From: Thalassovita autumnalis
Lineage (GTDB): Bacteria > Pseudomonadota > Alphaproteobacteria > Rhodobacterales > Rhodobacteraceae
Direction: 5' to 3'
Assembly (NCBI RefSeq): GCF_001458255.1
Contig: NZ_CYSB01000026.1
Location: forward strand, 179,370 to 243,369
Length of the DNA: 64,000 nucleotides
Positions 9,182-17,928 of this stretch are shown here, piece by piece. Positions within the stretch are counted from its first letter, which is position 1; each line of letters starts with the position of its first letter. A program made the position numbers and the translations under genes. The notes below the pieces were generated by a model. That model was not told where the DNA came from, ran no database searches, and saw only the letters and a program-made list of their open reading frames with translations.

Positions 9182-10465
9182 TTAAATCGTAGACAGGTAA
9201 TCCAGGATCCGCGCCTTGAAGGTCAGCGGCGCCGCACCCGTGGCCAAGGTTGCTGGCGTTGCCCGCCAGAACCAGCTGCTGCGGCGTGGCTTTTTCAGCT
9301 GCGGGATGATGACCACCGGCCGGATATCCAGTTCATTTTCCACATGGCGGCTGGTGCGCAGAACCGGGCTCATCAGTTCCAGCAGGAAGGCCATGCCAAG
9401 CGCAACCAGCAGTGAGGCAACGCCGCCCGCCATGGCAATCTTACGTTTGCCTGAGGAAACCGCGTAATCTGGCACAAGGGCTGTTTCAAGCACTTCAAAC
9501 CGTTCGAACTGATCCTGGCTTTCCAATTGGCGCGCCATGGCCGCTTCGGTCCGGCGGGTGGTGACGGTTTGGTATTCCGCCTGCAACTGTTCCAGCTGCC
9601 GCGACATCAGGGAAAACACCCGCTCCACCTCTGGCGCTTTGGCAAGCGCCATCTCAACCACGGCCAACCGTTCGTTCACCAGCGCCACCTGCTGCCGCAG
9701 GATATCGGCTTGGCGCGCGCGTTCCTCGGCGCGCAGCCGTTCTGAGCTGGTTTCAATCTGGATCAGTTGGTTTTCCAGCTCCAACTGATTGGTGCGCAGC
9801 CGCGCCAGCTGTTCGCGCTGATCGGCAATGGCGCTGGGCAGCGACGGGGCGTTTTGTTCCTTGTAGCGGGCAAACTCAATTTCCAGCGCTTCAATGGCGG
9901 CGCTGATCCGGGCCTCTTCGGTTTCAAAGAAGGCCAGGGTTTGGGTTGTCTGGCTTTCGCTGCGTTTCTTGCCCTCAACCAGCACCTGCGCCAGCAGCTC
10001 ATTGGCCACCTCGGCCGTCTGCACCGCATTGTCCAGCCGCACCGTGATCACCAACCCCGAGGGCTGGACATCTGGCCGCCAGGCCTGGGTGGGATCGATC
10101 AGTTCGACAATCTCAACGGATTCGCGCAAAGAGGCGACCTTTTCGCCCTCGGTCAGGCTGCTTTCGCGGCTGAACAGGTCAAACTTGTCGACCACCGCGG
10201 CGACGCTGTCGCGCGACATCAGCTTCTGTTCGATCAGTTTCAGCCGGTTGCGGTTGTTGCTGGTGGCAATCGCGGTTGAGCCGGGCAGCGCAGCGGCCAC
10301 TTGCGGCGCCTCAATCTGGATGACCGCACTGGCCTCATAGGTGGCGGGGCGGTTCAGCGCGTAGAGCACAGACAGGATCGAGCCACAAAGCGCCACGACA
10401 CAGATGAAGAACGCGCGGCGGCGGATCACCCGGTAGAGGCTGGAGAGAGAGATCAAAGGGCTCAT
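9182..10465 (-). CDS. Wzz/GNVR-type polysaccharide chain-length protein
   Basis: About 427 residues from the ATG at 10465, which has AGGA upstream; an in-frame ATG at 10522 has none, so the shorter start is preferred. The N-terminal helix (FFICVVALCGSILSVLYAL) and C-terminal helix (IAMAGGVASLLVALGMAFLLELM) bracket a long periplasmic region with coiled coil. The helix before TM2 (PEVERVFSLMSRQLEQLQAEYQTV) matches a GNVR-like region. This is the usual polysaccharide co-polymerase layout, without the kinase domain, which is a separate gene at 8063. It is last in the minus-strand gene string containing the NRPS/PKS, separated by 164 bases from the previous gene. Confidence 0.85.
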   Translation of the reverse strand: MSPLISLSSLYRVIRRRAFFICVVALCGSILSVLYALNRPATYEASAVIQIEAPQVAAALPGSTAIATSNNRNRLKLIEQKLMSRDSVAAVVDKFDLFSRESSLTEGEKVASLRESVEIVELIDPTQAWRPDVQPSGLVITVRLDNAVQTAEVANELLAQVLVEGKKRSESQTTQTLAFFETEEARISAAIEALEIEFARYKEQNAPSLPSAIADQREQLARLRTNQLELENQLIQIETSSERLRAEERARQADILRQQVALVNERLAVVEMALAKAPEVERVFSLMSRQLEQLQAEYQTVTTRRTEAAMARQLESQDQFERFEVLETALVPDYAVSSGKRKIAMAGGVASLLVALGMAFLLELMSPVLRTSRHVENELDIRPVVIIPQLKKPRRSSWFWRATPATLATGAAPLTFKARILDYLSTI

Positions 10466-10629
10466 GTTACGTCCTGTTGTGCGATACCGTCGCGAAACCT
10501 GCGGGCCAAACACGCCCGCCATGACTGTGTCACAATTTAGCAGCCCCGCCGTATTTCTACCAAGATTTTAAGGCAAATATGGCGGAAACAATCTAATTCC
10601 AGATCGTAAATCAGCGCCACATTTGTGCC

Positions 10630-11637
10630 TTATTTGGTCGGAAATCCGCTGTAAGGCTGGCCTGACACCACGGACCAGACGGTTTCCTGCATCAATGCCG
10701 CGGTTTCCGCCGCGATTGTTTGCATATCGCTGCCATCGGCGCGGGTCAGTTGATGCGGCAATCCAACGGGCGAGTGCTGGTAGAGCACGGCAAAATGGGT
10801 CAGCGCCACCAGATAGGCCCCCAGATCGTTGATATGGATCGGGTCCAGCTCACCCGATTCGCTGCGTTGGAACAGGCTTTGGCGATCTGTGACATCGGTG
10901 ACACCACCCACCGCTTCAACCCGGCGGGTAAAGGCGGCCATGACCTGACCAGCCGGGATCAGGTAGATCGGCTGGTGGTCAGGGTCCTGTGCAACCGCTG
11001 GCCACAGGATCTGATCCTGCCAATAGCGCGTCAGATCGCGGTCCAACCGGGCCACCCAGCCTTCGGGATCAGTGACCTCATGCCAGGTTTCATAGAGGTA
11101 AACACGGGCCTCGGGATTGCCTGCGCGGGCAGCTTCGGCCCAGCGGGCCAGGTAGTCCGCAGTTTCAAAATAGGCGATGGCATCGCGGATTTCGACCATC
11201 TCGGTCAGGACAACGGCGTCGTAACTGCCAGTAGCCAGTGCCGCCTTGGCGTCGCGGTAGTTGGGGTGATCGTTTTCGCTGTCAAAACCATTGATCGGCT
11301 CGGACGGATCCCAATGGGCGCGCAGCGGGGTGCCCCAGCCCAGTTGCGAATGATGCTGGGCAGCTTTGCCATCCGCGCCAAAATGGGCCGTGACCAGCTG
11401 CTGCAGCATCACCGGCATATCGCGGCCTACCAGCGAATGGCCTAGGTGAAACAGCTGCATCGGCTCATCCGGGGCGGGCAACGGAACGCTATATAGGTTG
11501 TCGATTTCCTGCGGGCTCAGGCTGGCGGGCGCGCGCAGAAGTGTTGTGCCTGTAACGGCGGCGAGACCGGCCAGCGCCACGCCCGTGGCCATACGCCAGC
11601 GCCGTTTGATCCAGGGGAATATGGCGCGGTTCGGCAT
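10630..11637 (-). CDS. SGNH-like secreted or anchored protein, function unknown
   Basis: A 335-residue protein with one N-terminal hydrophobic segment (TGVALAGLAAVTGTTLL) following RRW, an anchor or signal. LFHLGHSLVGRDMP near residue 63 resembles the GDS(L) block of SGNH hydrolases, and DPIHINDLGAYL near 275 resembles their C-terminal DxxH block. The nucleophile serine would be the S in GHSL. It is related in layout to the N-terminal third of the protein at 28198 (FFGNSLMHH, then YEGW, then DSIHP). SGNH enzymes of EPS loci often add or remove acyl groups. The ATG follows the PPTase stop by one base, so it is cotranslated with the NRPS/PKS set. Confidence 0.65.
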   Translation of the reverse strand: MPNRAIFPWIKRRWRMATGVALAGLAAVTGTTLLRAPASLSPQEIDNLYSVPLPAPDEPMQLFHLGHSLVGRDMPVMLQQLVTAHFGADGKAAQHHSQLGWGTPLRAHWDPSEPINGFDSENDHPNYRDAKAALATGSYDAVVLTEMVEIRDAIAYFETADYLARWAEAARAGNPEARVYLYETWHEVTDPEGWVARLDRDLTRYWQDQILWPAVAQDPDHQPIYLIPAGQVMAAFTRRVEAVGGVTDVTDRQSLFQRSESGELDPIHINDLGAYLVALTHFAVLYQHSPVGLPHQLTRADGSDMQTIAAETAALMQETVWSVVSGQPYSGFPTK

Positions 11638-11638
11638 C

Positions 11639-12307
11639 TTAGCGAGCCTCTATCATGCAGCAGGAGATGACATAACGATCCACCTCCGCAAAGCCGCCTG
11701 TGGCCACAAACCCGGCCTGGAAAGACCCAACATCCTGCATGAACATCGCTTCAAACCGGTTACCCTCAACTTTCACACTCAACGTGTGGAAGTCGCAGAT
11801 TTCGCCAGTCAGCGGGTATTGCGCCTTGTAGACAGCTTCCTTGATTGAAAACAGTGCTTTGATCCGTCGGGCCCGGCGCCAGCGCGGCACTTTTTTCAGA
11901 TCCTGTACTTCTTGTTGTGTCAGGATGATCGGCCAGGCTTCTTTCTGCAGCGGGGCGTCGCCTTCGATGTCCAAGCCGATTGAACGCCAGGTTTTGATAT
12001 GGCAGGCCGCCGCCAGGCACAGGCTGTCACAATGGCTGATCGACCCAACGATACCAGCGGGCCAAACAGGGCTGCGATCACGGGATCTGGGGATGGCGCT
12101 GCGGCGAAATCCGATCTCACTCAGCGCTTCGCGTCCCGCGGCACGACCAGCGGAAAATTCGCGCAGGCGCTTGGGCACGGCGCGGGCCACCGCCTCTTTT
12201 TCGGAGTCCATCAACAGATAGTTGTCAGACCGCGGGTCTGTGACGCCAATGCCGACCTGAGGTCCGAACAGTTCCTGAAGTGCGAGGCGGACCCTATCTT
12301 CTTTCAT
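11639..12307 (-). CDS. 4'-phosphopantetheinyl transferase (EntD/Sfp family)
   Basis: A 222-residue enzyme that moves the phosphopantetheine arm of CoA onto the conserved serine of carrier-protein domains. The EntD-type motifs are all present: RLREFSAGRAAGREAL, PVWPAGIVGSISHCD, IGLDIEGD (Mg-binding D and E) and FSIKEAVYKA (catalytic E and K). Length fits the family. It starts 9 bases after the NRPS stop. The obvious substrates are the PCP of the NRPS (S1438) and the ACP of the PKS (S1816). Its presence in the operon shows that the assembly line is probably functional rather than relic. Confidence 0.93.
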   Translation of the reverse strand: MKEDRVRLALQELFGPQVGIGVTDPRSDNYLLMDSEKEAVARAVPKRLREFSAGRAAGREALSEIGFRRSAIPRSRDRSPVWPAGIVGSISHCDSLCLAAACHIKTWRSIGLDIEGDAPLQKEAWPIILTQQEVQDLKKVPRWRRARRIKALFSIKEAVYKAQYPLTGEICDFHTLSVKVEGNRFEAMFMQDVGSFQAGFVATGGFAEVDRYVISCCMIEAR

Positions 12308-12316
12308 GGCTTTGCA

Positions 12317-15300
12317 TCAGTGCCTGTTTCTGACCATCCGTCGGGCCCGCATTTCCTTGCGACGGGACATCGCGGTTGCGCGGGCGCCGGTTGTTGTTTC
12401 CTGTTCGCTCGATGGTGCGGCACCCGCAGGGGCGATGTCCATCGATTCTCTCACTTTATCACATAGAGCAGACAAAACAGGGAATTGGAATATGTCTGTG
12501 ATCCCAAGGGTTTTCGCCCCCAGCTTTTCGCGGATTTCCCGATGTGCCTGAACCGCCAGCAGGGAATGACCGCCAAGATCAAAGAAGTTGTCGCGCGCCC
12601 CGATGTTTGAAACACCCAAGATGGCAGACCAGATCGCGGCCACTTCTTGCTGCACGGTATCGACTAGCCGGCTGGGGGCAGCCACGGCCCCGGCGCCGGT
12701 GGTCTGCGGTGCTGGCAGTGCCTTGCGGTCGATCTTCTTGTTGGGGGTCAGCGGGAATTCTTGCAGCGCAACAAAGGCCGAAGGCACCATGTAGTCCGGC
12801 AAAGCCGCGGCCACAGTGCGGCGCAGCGCCGCCTCATTCAGGGGGCTGTCTGTTGTGACATAGCCGACTAAACGCGCGCTGCCGGGGGTGTCTTCGCGGG
12901 CGATCACCACGGCCTGTTTGATGCTGGGGTGGGCCGTCATTGCTGCTTCGATCTCCCCCAGTTCAATCCGGTAACCGCGCAGTTTCACCTGATGGTCCGC
13001 GCGGCCCAGGAAATCAAGCCGCCCGTCACAACGCCAACGCACCAGATCGCCGGTGCGATAGATGCGGTTTTGCTCCAGGAAGGGATCGCTGAGGAACCTT
13101 TCCGCGGTCAGGTCATCGCGCTGCCAGTAGCCACGGGTGACGCCAGCGCCGCCGATATACAACTCGCCCGGAACGCCCAGCGGCACGGGCTGCATCGCGT
13201 CATCCAGAACGTAGACCTGCGTGTTGGCAATCGGTGTGCCGATGTTGACCGTCACCTCATCCGTCCGCGCCGTTTCAGTGGTGGACCAGATGGTGGTTTC
13301 GGTGGGGCCATACATGTTTTCGATGCTGGCCTGGGTGATCTGGGCATAGTCCGTCACCAGATCGCCGGGCAGGGCCTCGCCCCCGATCATCAGGTGTTTC
13401 ACCCGCGAGAGCGCCACCCGCGCCTCATCATTCATGGCGATCATCCGCGCCATCGACGGGGTGCATTGCAGATGGGTGACCTCATGCCGCACGATCTGCG
13501 CCGCGATGGAGAAGTCATCCGCCGCCACATCGGATCCCATATTGGCGCCTTTCAGCACCTCGGCCAGATGGGTCAGCCCGTTCAGCACGGTTCGTTTTTC
13601 GATGCCATAATCGATCAGGCAGGCAATTTCATCCACGCCGATGCGTTTCAGATCCTCGACCCGGTCCAGACAATCCTCAACCGTGCCGAAAAGGCCGGAA
13701 TCCTCAAAATACCGCAGGAAGGCAAAATCAAGGATCGCCTCCAGCTCTTCGCCCTCCAGCGTGCCTAGGTCCAGTTCAAAGGCGTTGTTCACCCCTTCGG
13801 GACGTTTGAAGGCAGGGAAGGCCCAGGCGAATTGTTTGATGAGCCCAGCGGCGGAACGCAGGTAGTCCTTCATCGGGTCGCGGGCAATCTCGCGCGCTTT
13901 TTCCCGATCCTCAGCCACAAAAGTGTGCAGCATCAGGGTCACGGTAAACTCCGCCGGATCATGGCCAGCCTCGCGCAACGCTTTGTGGTAAAGCTTGATC
14001 TTGTCACCGACCTCCTCAATCGACTGGCCCAGAAGGTGAGTCAGCACATTGGCGCCAATACGGCCCGCCTCTTTCCAGGTGTCCGGATTGCCTGCGGTGG
14101 TCACCCAGACCTGCAGCTTCTTCGACACTGGTCGCGGCTGTGTCACCACCCCGTGCATCGATCCATCTGCCATCGGAAACTCAACCTCTTCACCGCGCCA
14201 CAGGGCGCGCAGCTGTTCGATGGTTTCCAGCATGGCCGGTTTGTTGTTCGGCGGGGTGTTTTCGGGGCGCAGCACAAAGTCATGCGGCTGCCAGCCCGAG
14301 GCGATGCCCAAACCGGTGCGTCCGTTGGTCAGGTTGTCGATCACCGCCCATTCCTCGGCCACGCGGGCGGGGTGGTGCAATGGCGCGACGCAGCTGCCTG
14401 CGCGCACGGCCAGATTTTTGGTCAGCGCTGCCACCGCCGCGCCCGTGACCGACGGGTTCGGGTAGGGGCCACCAAAGGCGTGGAAGTGGCGTTCCGGCGT
14501 CCAGACCGCGCAGAACCCATTGGCATCGGCAAACTTGGCGCCTTCGAACAGCAGTTCATATTTGTCGCGGCCCACACCGTCATCGTTGCCCCAGTAGAAC
14601 AGCGAAAACTCCATGCCCTTGCCGGTCTGATTGATCCGGCCGGAAGAGACCAGCGCGCGGTTTTCATCCGAGGACAGCACCAGTTTGAAGCCACGGGCAA
14701 GGGTGTAGAACAGCTCCAACACCGAAATATCAAAGCTGAGCGAGGTCACCGCCAGCCAGACCGATCCTGCGGCATGGTCGATGCGTTCATCCATACCGGT
14801 GAAGAAGTTCGACACGTTGCGATGTTCGACCATCACCCCCTTGGGCCGCCCGGTGGAGCCGGAGGTGTAGATCATATAGGCCATGTCATGGCCTGCGGCC
14901 GCGACCTCCAGATTGTCCGTCGGGGCCGACAGGATGCGCGGATCGCTGTCCAATGCCAGCACTTCGGCCTGATGATCCGGTAGGTCGCTCAACATGCCCT
15001 GTTGGGTGGCGATCACCTGACAGGCGCTGTCTTCGACATAAAGCGCGATGCGATCGGCGGGGAAAGCCGGATCCAGCGGCACATAGGCGCCACCAGCTTT
15101 CAGGATCCCTAAGGCCCCAATCAGCAGGTGCGGCGTGCGTTGCGTGTTAAGGCCCACCAGTGTGCCGGGCCTCACCCCTATATCGCGCAGCACATAGGCC
15201 ACCTGATTGGCGCGGGCGTTCAGCTCAACATAGCTGAAGCTTTCGCCTTCCACGACCAGCGCCGTCGCATGAGGCGTTTCGGCAACCTGCCGTTCAAACA

Positions 15301-16876
15301 TCTGATGCACACACAGGTCAGCATCAAAATCAACGGCGGTGTTGTTCCAGTCCCGGGTCAGCAGCTGATGTTCAGCCTCGCTCATCAGGTTCAGGTCTTC
15401 GATCCGCCCGTCCTGGGCCAAAACATGTGCGATCCGGGCAGCAATGACCTGCAACAGCGCGTCGCTGACCCGTGCCGCATCGGCCTTCAGTACCGGGGCA
15501 GGCGTCAGGCAGAGCGTGATTGCCGCGTCGGGATGTGGGGCCTGATCGCTGATCGCCAGCTGCGGCATGGCTGGGTGTTGCGCTCCGGGTAGGCGGGCAG
15601 GCAGATCCGCAGCGACAGGGCCCAATTGGCCCGCCGTCTTGAGGGCTTGGACCACCTCAGCGCGGGTGTCTGCGATGGTGCCTGATGTCGTCACCCGCAG
15701 GGGGGACCAGTTCAAAAGATAGGCGCCTGCGATGCCTTTGCTGGGCTGGGCAAAGGCCAGATCAACATGATCGCCTTCGGCCAGATGTGCGGCCATCACG
15801 GCAAGGGCAACCGTTGCCTCCTCCGCCGTGCAGGACAGCGCCAGCTCGCGCAGCCCCTGTTCACCGGTTGGGGCGCAGGGCAGGTCAGCGGGCAATAGGG
15901 TTTCAAACAGCGGGCGTAGCTTGGCTTCGGCCCGAATGGCGGGGTGCAATGCGGCATCGACCTGCGTGGTGAATCCGGCATTGGGGCTGTCCAGCACATC
16001 GCCGACCTGCGTTAGGGCGCTGGGGTCGACCACTGCACCGTTGAGGCTGCGCAACCCCGTCAGCTGCAATGCGCCCTCAGCACAGGCCACGGTTATCCCA
16101 TCAGGATTAATGGCCAGAACCGCGCCTGGTGTGCCGCTGCCGGTGTCTACCTTGGCCTGACCAACCAGCAGGATCTGACCGTTTGCCACAATCTTGGCGC
16201 AGCTGATGGGATTCCAATAGGCCCCATGATCCAGCGCCCGCACCAGTGCCTGCTGGCTGGCGGCGGGGCGGGTGAAATCCAGCCGGGCCGCTGCGGCGGG
16301 GCGGTGGGTCAGCCCGTAATAGCTGCGCTGGTTCAGATCCTGTGGCTGGCGATCGGGCAGATCGGCCTCCAGCGCATCGATCAGGGCGGGGAAACTGTCA
16401 ATCGCGGCCTCATAGCAGCGGGTGTTGAGGCTCAGCGCGGTGTCTTCTGGACCGATGTCGAACATCCGCTGCAGCAGAATGTCACCTTCGTCGACCGCTT
16501 CGGTCATCAGGTGCCAGGTGATGCCATGACGGGTTTCGCCGTTGGCCAGCGCCCACACCGGCGCGTTGAGCCCTGCATAGGCCGGCAGTGGCCCGTCGTG
16601 GAAATTGACCGCACCTTTGGCAGCCATCGCCAGCACCGCAGCCGGGATCATGTCGAGGTTGGCGATGGACAGCAGCCAGTCAAATCCCGGTTGCAGATCG
16701 GCGGCCAGATCGGCGCCGGGGGCCAGGACCTGCAGCCCCTGCTGCTTGGCCCAGGCGGCGACCTCAGGATTGCGGGTGACAACGGCCCGGATCAGGTGCC
16801 CACGCCCGTGCAGCAGGTCGCCGCATTGCACCAAAAGGGATTCATTGCCGATCAGAACGGTAGAAAACGGGTTCAT
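12317..16876 (-). CDS. NRPS: formyltransferase - truncated C - A(luciferase-like monooxygenase insert) - PCP
   Basis: A 1,519-residue single-module synthetase. Residues 1-290 are a formyltransferase-like domain with N91-x-H93 and D129 (VDEGDIL), the N/H/D triad of the family. Residues 345-505 match only the C-terminal half of a condensation domain; no HHxxxDG is found. The A domain starts near 520, with YTSGSTGRPKG (670-680) and LSFDIS (713-718). It is then interrupted at about 755-1110 by an FMN-dependent luciferase-like monooxygenase of the MupA/Atu3671 type (VWTPERHFHAFGG), and resumes with YGPTE (1189-1193), YRTGD, LRGYRIELGEIE and NKKIDRKALP. The PCP serine is S1438 in LGGHSL. There is no thioesterase. 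It overlaps the upstream glycosyltransferase by ATGA. Substrate amino acid not determinable by eye. Confidence 0.92.
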   Translation of the reverse strand: MNPFSTVLIGNESLLVQCGDLLHGRGHLIRAVVTRNPEVAAWAKQQGLQVLAPGADLAADLQPGFDWLLSIANLDMIPAAVLAMAAKGAVNFHDGPLPAYAGLNAPVWALANGETRHGITWHLMTEAVDEGDILLQRMFDIGPEDTALSLNTRCYEAAIDSFPALIDALEADLPDRQPQDLNQRSYYGLTHRPAAAARLDFTRPAASQQALVRALDHGAYWNPISCAKIVANGQILLVGQAKVDTGSGTPGAVLAINPDGITVACAEGALQLTGLRSLNGAVVDPSALTQVGDVLDSPNAGFTTQVDAALHPAIRAEAKLRPLFETLLPADLPCAPTGEQGLRELALSCTAEEATVALAVMAAHLAEGDHVDLAFAQPSKGIAGAYLLNWSPLRVTTSGTIADTRAEVVQALKTAGQLGPVAADLPARLPGAQHPAMPQLAISDQAPHPDAAITLCLTPAPVLKADAARVSDALLQVIAARIAHVLAQDGRIEDLNLMSEAEHQLLTRDWNNTAVDFDADLCVHQMFERQVAETPHATALVVEGESFSYVELNARANQVAYVLRDIGVRPGTLVGLNTQRTPHLLIGALGILKAGGAYVPLDPAFPADRIALYVEDSACQVIATQQGMLSDLPDHQAEVLALDSDPRILSAPTDNLEVAAAGHDMAYMIYTSGSTGRPKGVMVEHRNVSNFFTGMDERIDHAAGSVWLAVTSLSFDISVLELFYTLARGFKLVLSSDENRALVSSGRINQTGKGMEFSLFYWGNDDGVGRDKYELLFEGAKFADANGFCAVWTPERHFHAFGGPYPNPSVTGAAVAALTKNLAVRAGSCVAPLHHPARVAEEWAVIDNLTNGRTGLGIASGWQPHDFVLRPENTPPNNKPAMLETIEQLRALWRGEEVEFPMADGSMHGVVTQPRPVSKKLQVWVTTAGNPDTWKEAGRIGANVLTHLLGQSIEEVGDKIKLYHKALREAGHDPAEFTVTLMLHTFVAEDREKAREIARDPMKDYLRSAAGLIKQFAWAFPAFKRPEGVNNAFELDLGTLEGEELEAILDFAFLRYFEDSGLFGTVEDCLDRVEDLKRIGVDEIACLIDYGIEKRTVLNGLTHLAEVLKGANMGSDVAADDFSIAAQIVRHEVTHLQCTPSMARMIAMNDEARVALSRVKHLMIGGEALPGDLVTDYAQITQASIENMYGPTETTIWSTTETARTDEVTVNIGTPIANTQVYVLDDAMQPVPLGVPGELYIGGAGVTRGYWQRDDLTAERFLSDPFLEQNRIYRTGDLVRWRCDGRLDFLGRADHQVKLRGYRIELGEIEAAMTAHPSIKQAVVIAREDTPGSARLVGYVTTDSPLNEAALRRTVAAALPDYMVPSAFVALQEFPLTPNKKIDRKALPAPQTTGAGAVAAPSRLVDTVQQEVAAIWSAILGVSNIGARDNFFDLGGHSLLAVQAHREIREKLGAKTLGITDIFQFPVLSALCDKVRESMDIAPAGAAPSSEQETTTGARATAMSRRKEMRARRMVRNRH

Positions 16877-17928
16877 CTATACCTCCGGGCGGGTTCTGGC
16901 ACGGGGGGCGTGGCCCCCTGCGGAACGTCTGGCAATTGGGGGATCTGCGGCGCGCTTAAGGGGCGAAACAGCGCGGCAGCATCGTGGCGGATGAGATCGC
17001 GCAGGAACATGGGCGGATCCACCGAACGGCGGCCCCGCAGAACGCACCGCAGCCGGTGAAAGCCCCCACCGATCAGATGCAGAACGCTGGCACAGAGGGC
17101 ATGCAGCCTGCCGTGGTTTTTCACGTGATAATACCAACGTGACTGGAACCAATAACGCGGTGTCCGTGCCCAATCGCCCATCCCGGTTGAGACAGATCCG
17201 ATGTGCATCACCCGGCTTTCGCGCACAAAATCAATACTATACCCTGCTCGCTGCCCACGTAGGCACAGATCAGTTTCCTCAAAATACAGGAAGTACGCCT
17301 CATCAAAGAGGCCGATATCCCGCAGCATTGGCACCCGCATCATCAGGCTGGCCCCGGCCACCCAATCCACCGGCTGGCTGTGCTTGGGCGGCGGCATTGG
17401 CACCTGATGGTTTCTCAACAGCCGGGACACCGGTCCAAACCGCATCGCGCCTTCCAACTCCCCCGCCAAGGAAGGAAAGCGGAAGGTTGTCATATGTTCC
17501 ACGCCGTCTTCGCCATAGATCAGGCTGCCAGCAAATCCGGTCTGCGGATGTGCCAACATATGATCCAACAAGCTCTGGATGGCGTCCGGTTCGGGGAAGG
17601 CGTCTGAGTTCAGCACATAGATGAAATCAGGTGCTGATTCTGGATCGGCCAGCCCGGCCAGAATGCCGAAGTTGTTGCCCGCCCCGAAGCCGCCGTTGCG
17701 CCCCGCAGCCAGAACCGTGACATCCGCCCATCCCTCCGCCGTGACATGTGCGTTCATCTGTTCAAAGGATCCGTCCTGCGAATCATTGTCGACCACGATG
17801 ATCGCGCCATCGATGCCCTGCATCGCCTTGCGCGCTGCGGCAACGGCACGCAAAGTCATTTCGGCGGTGCGATAGTTCAGCACGATGGTCAGCACCCGGG
17901 CCGATGGGAAAGAGGCGGCAGCGTTCAT
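16873..17928 (-). CDS. Glycosyltransferase family 2 (rhamnosyltransferase-like) between PKS and NRPS genes
   Basis: A 351-residue GT-A protein of the WbbL/rhamnosyltransferase type. LTIVLNYRTAEMTLRAV begins the fold, IIVVDNDSQDGS and AAGRNGGFGAGNN follow, and VLNSDAFPEP carries the DxD-like site (NSDA). VDWVAGASLMMRV and DEAYFLYFEETDLCLRGQRAG are typical acceptor-side motifs. Its ATG immediately follows the PKS stop (TAAATG), and its TGA overlaps the NRPS ATG, so all three are translationally coupled. That placement suggests it glycosylates the NRPS/PKS product or joins it to the sugar chain, though a pure EPS role is possible. Confidence 0.88.
   Translation of the reverse strand: MNAAASFPSARVLTIVLNYRTAEMTLRAVAAARKAMQGIDGAIIVVDNDSQDGSFEQMNAHVTAEGWADVTVLAAGRNGGFGAGNNFGILAGLADPESAPDFIYVLNSDAFPEPDAIQSLLDHMLAHPQTGFAGSLIYGEDGVEHMTTFRFPSLAGELEGAMRFGPVSRLLRNHQVPMPPPKHSQPVDWVAGASLMMRVPMLRDIGLFDEAYFLYFEETDLCLRGQRAGYSIDFVRESRVMHIGSVSTGMGDWARTPRYWFQSRWYYHVKNHGRLHALCASVLHLIGGGFHRLRCVLRGRRSVDPPMFLRDLIRHDAAALFRPLSAPQIPQLPDVPQGATPPVPEPARRYR

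Noticed and set aside
14300..14400. HHPARV in the NRPS as a condensation-domain HHxxxDG motif
   Set aside because: It lies within the luciferase-like monooxygenase insert (VAPLHHPARVAEEWAVID) and lacks the DG residues.
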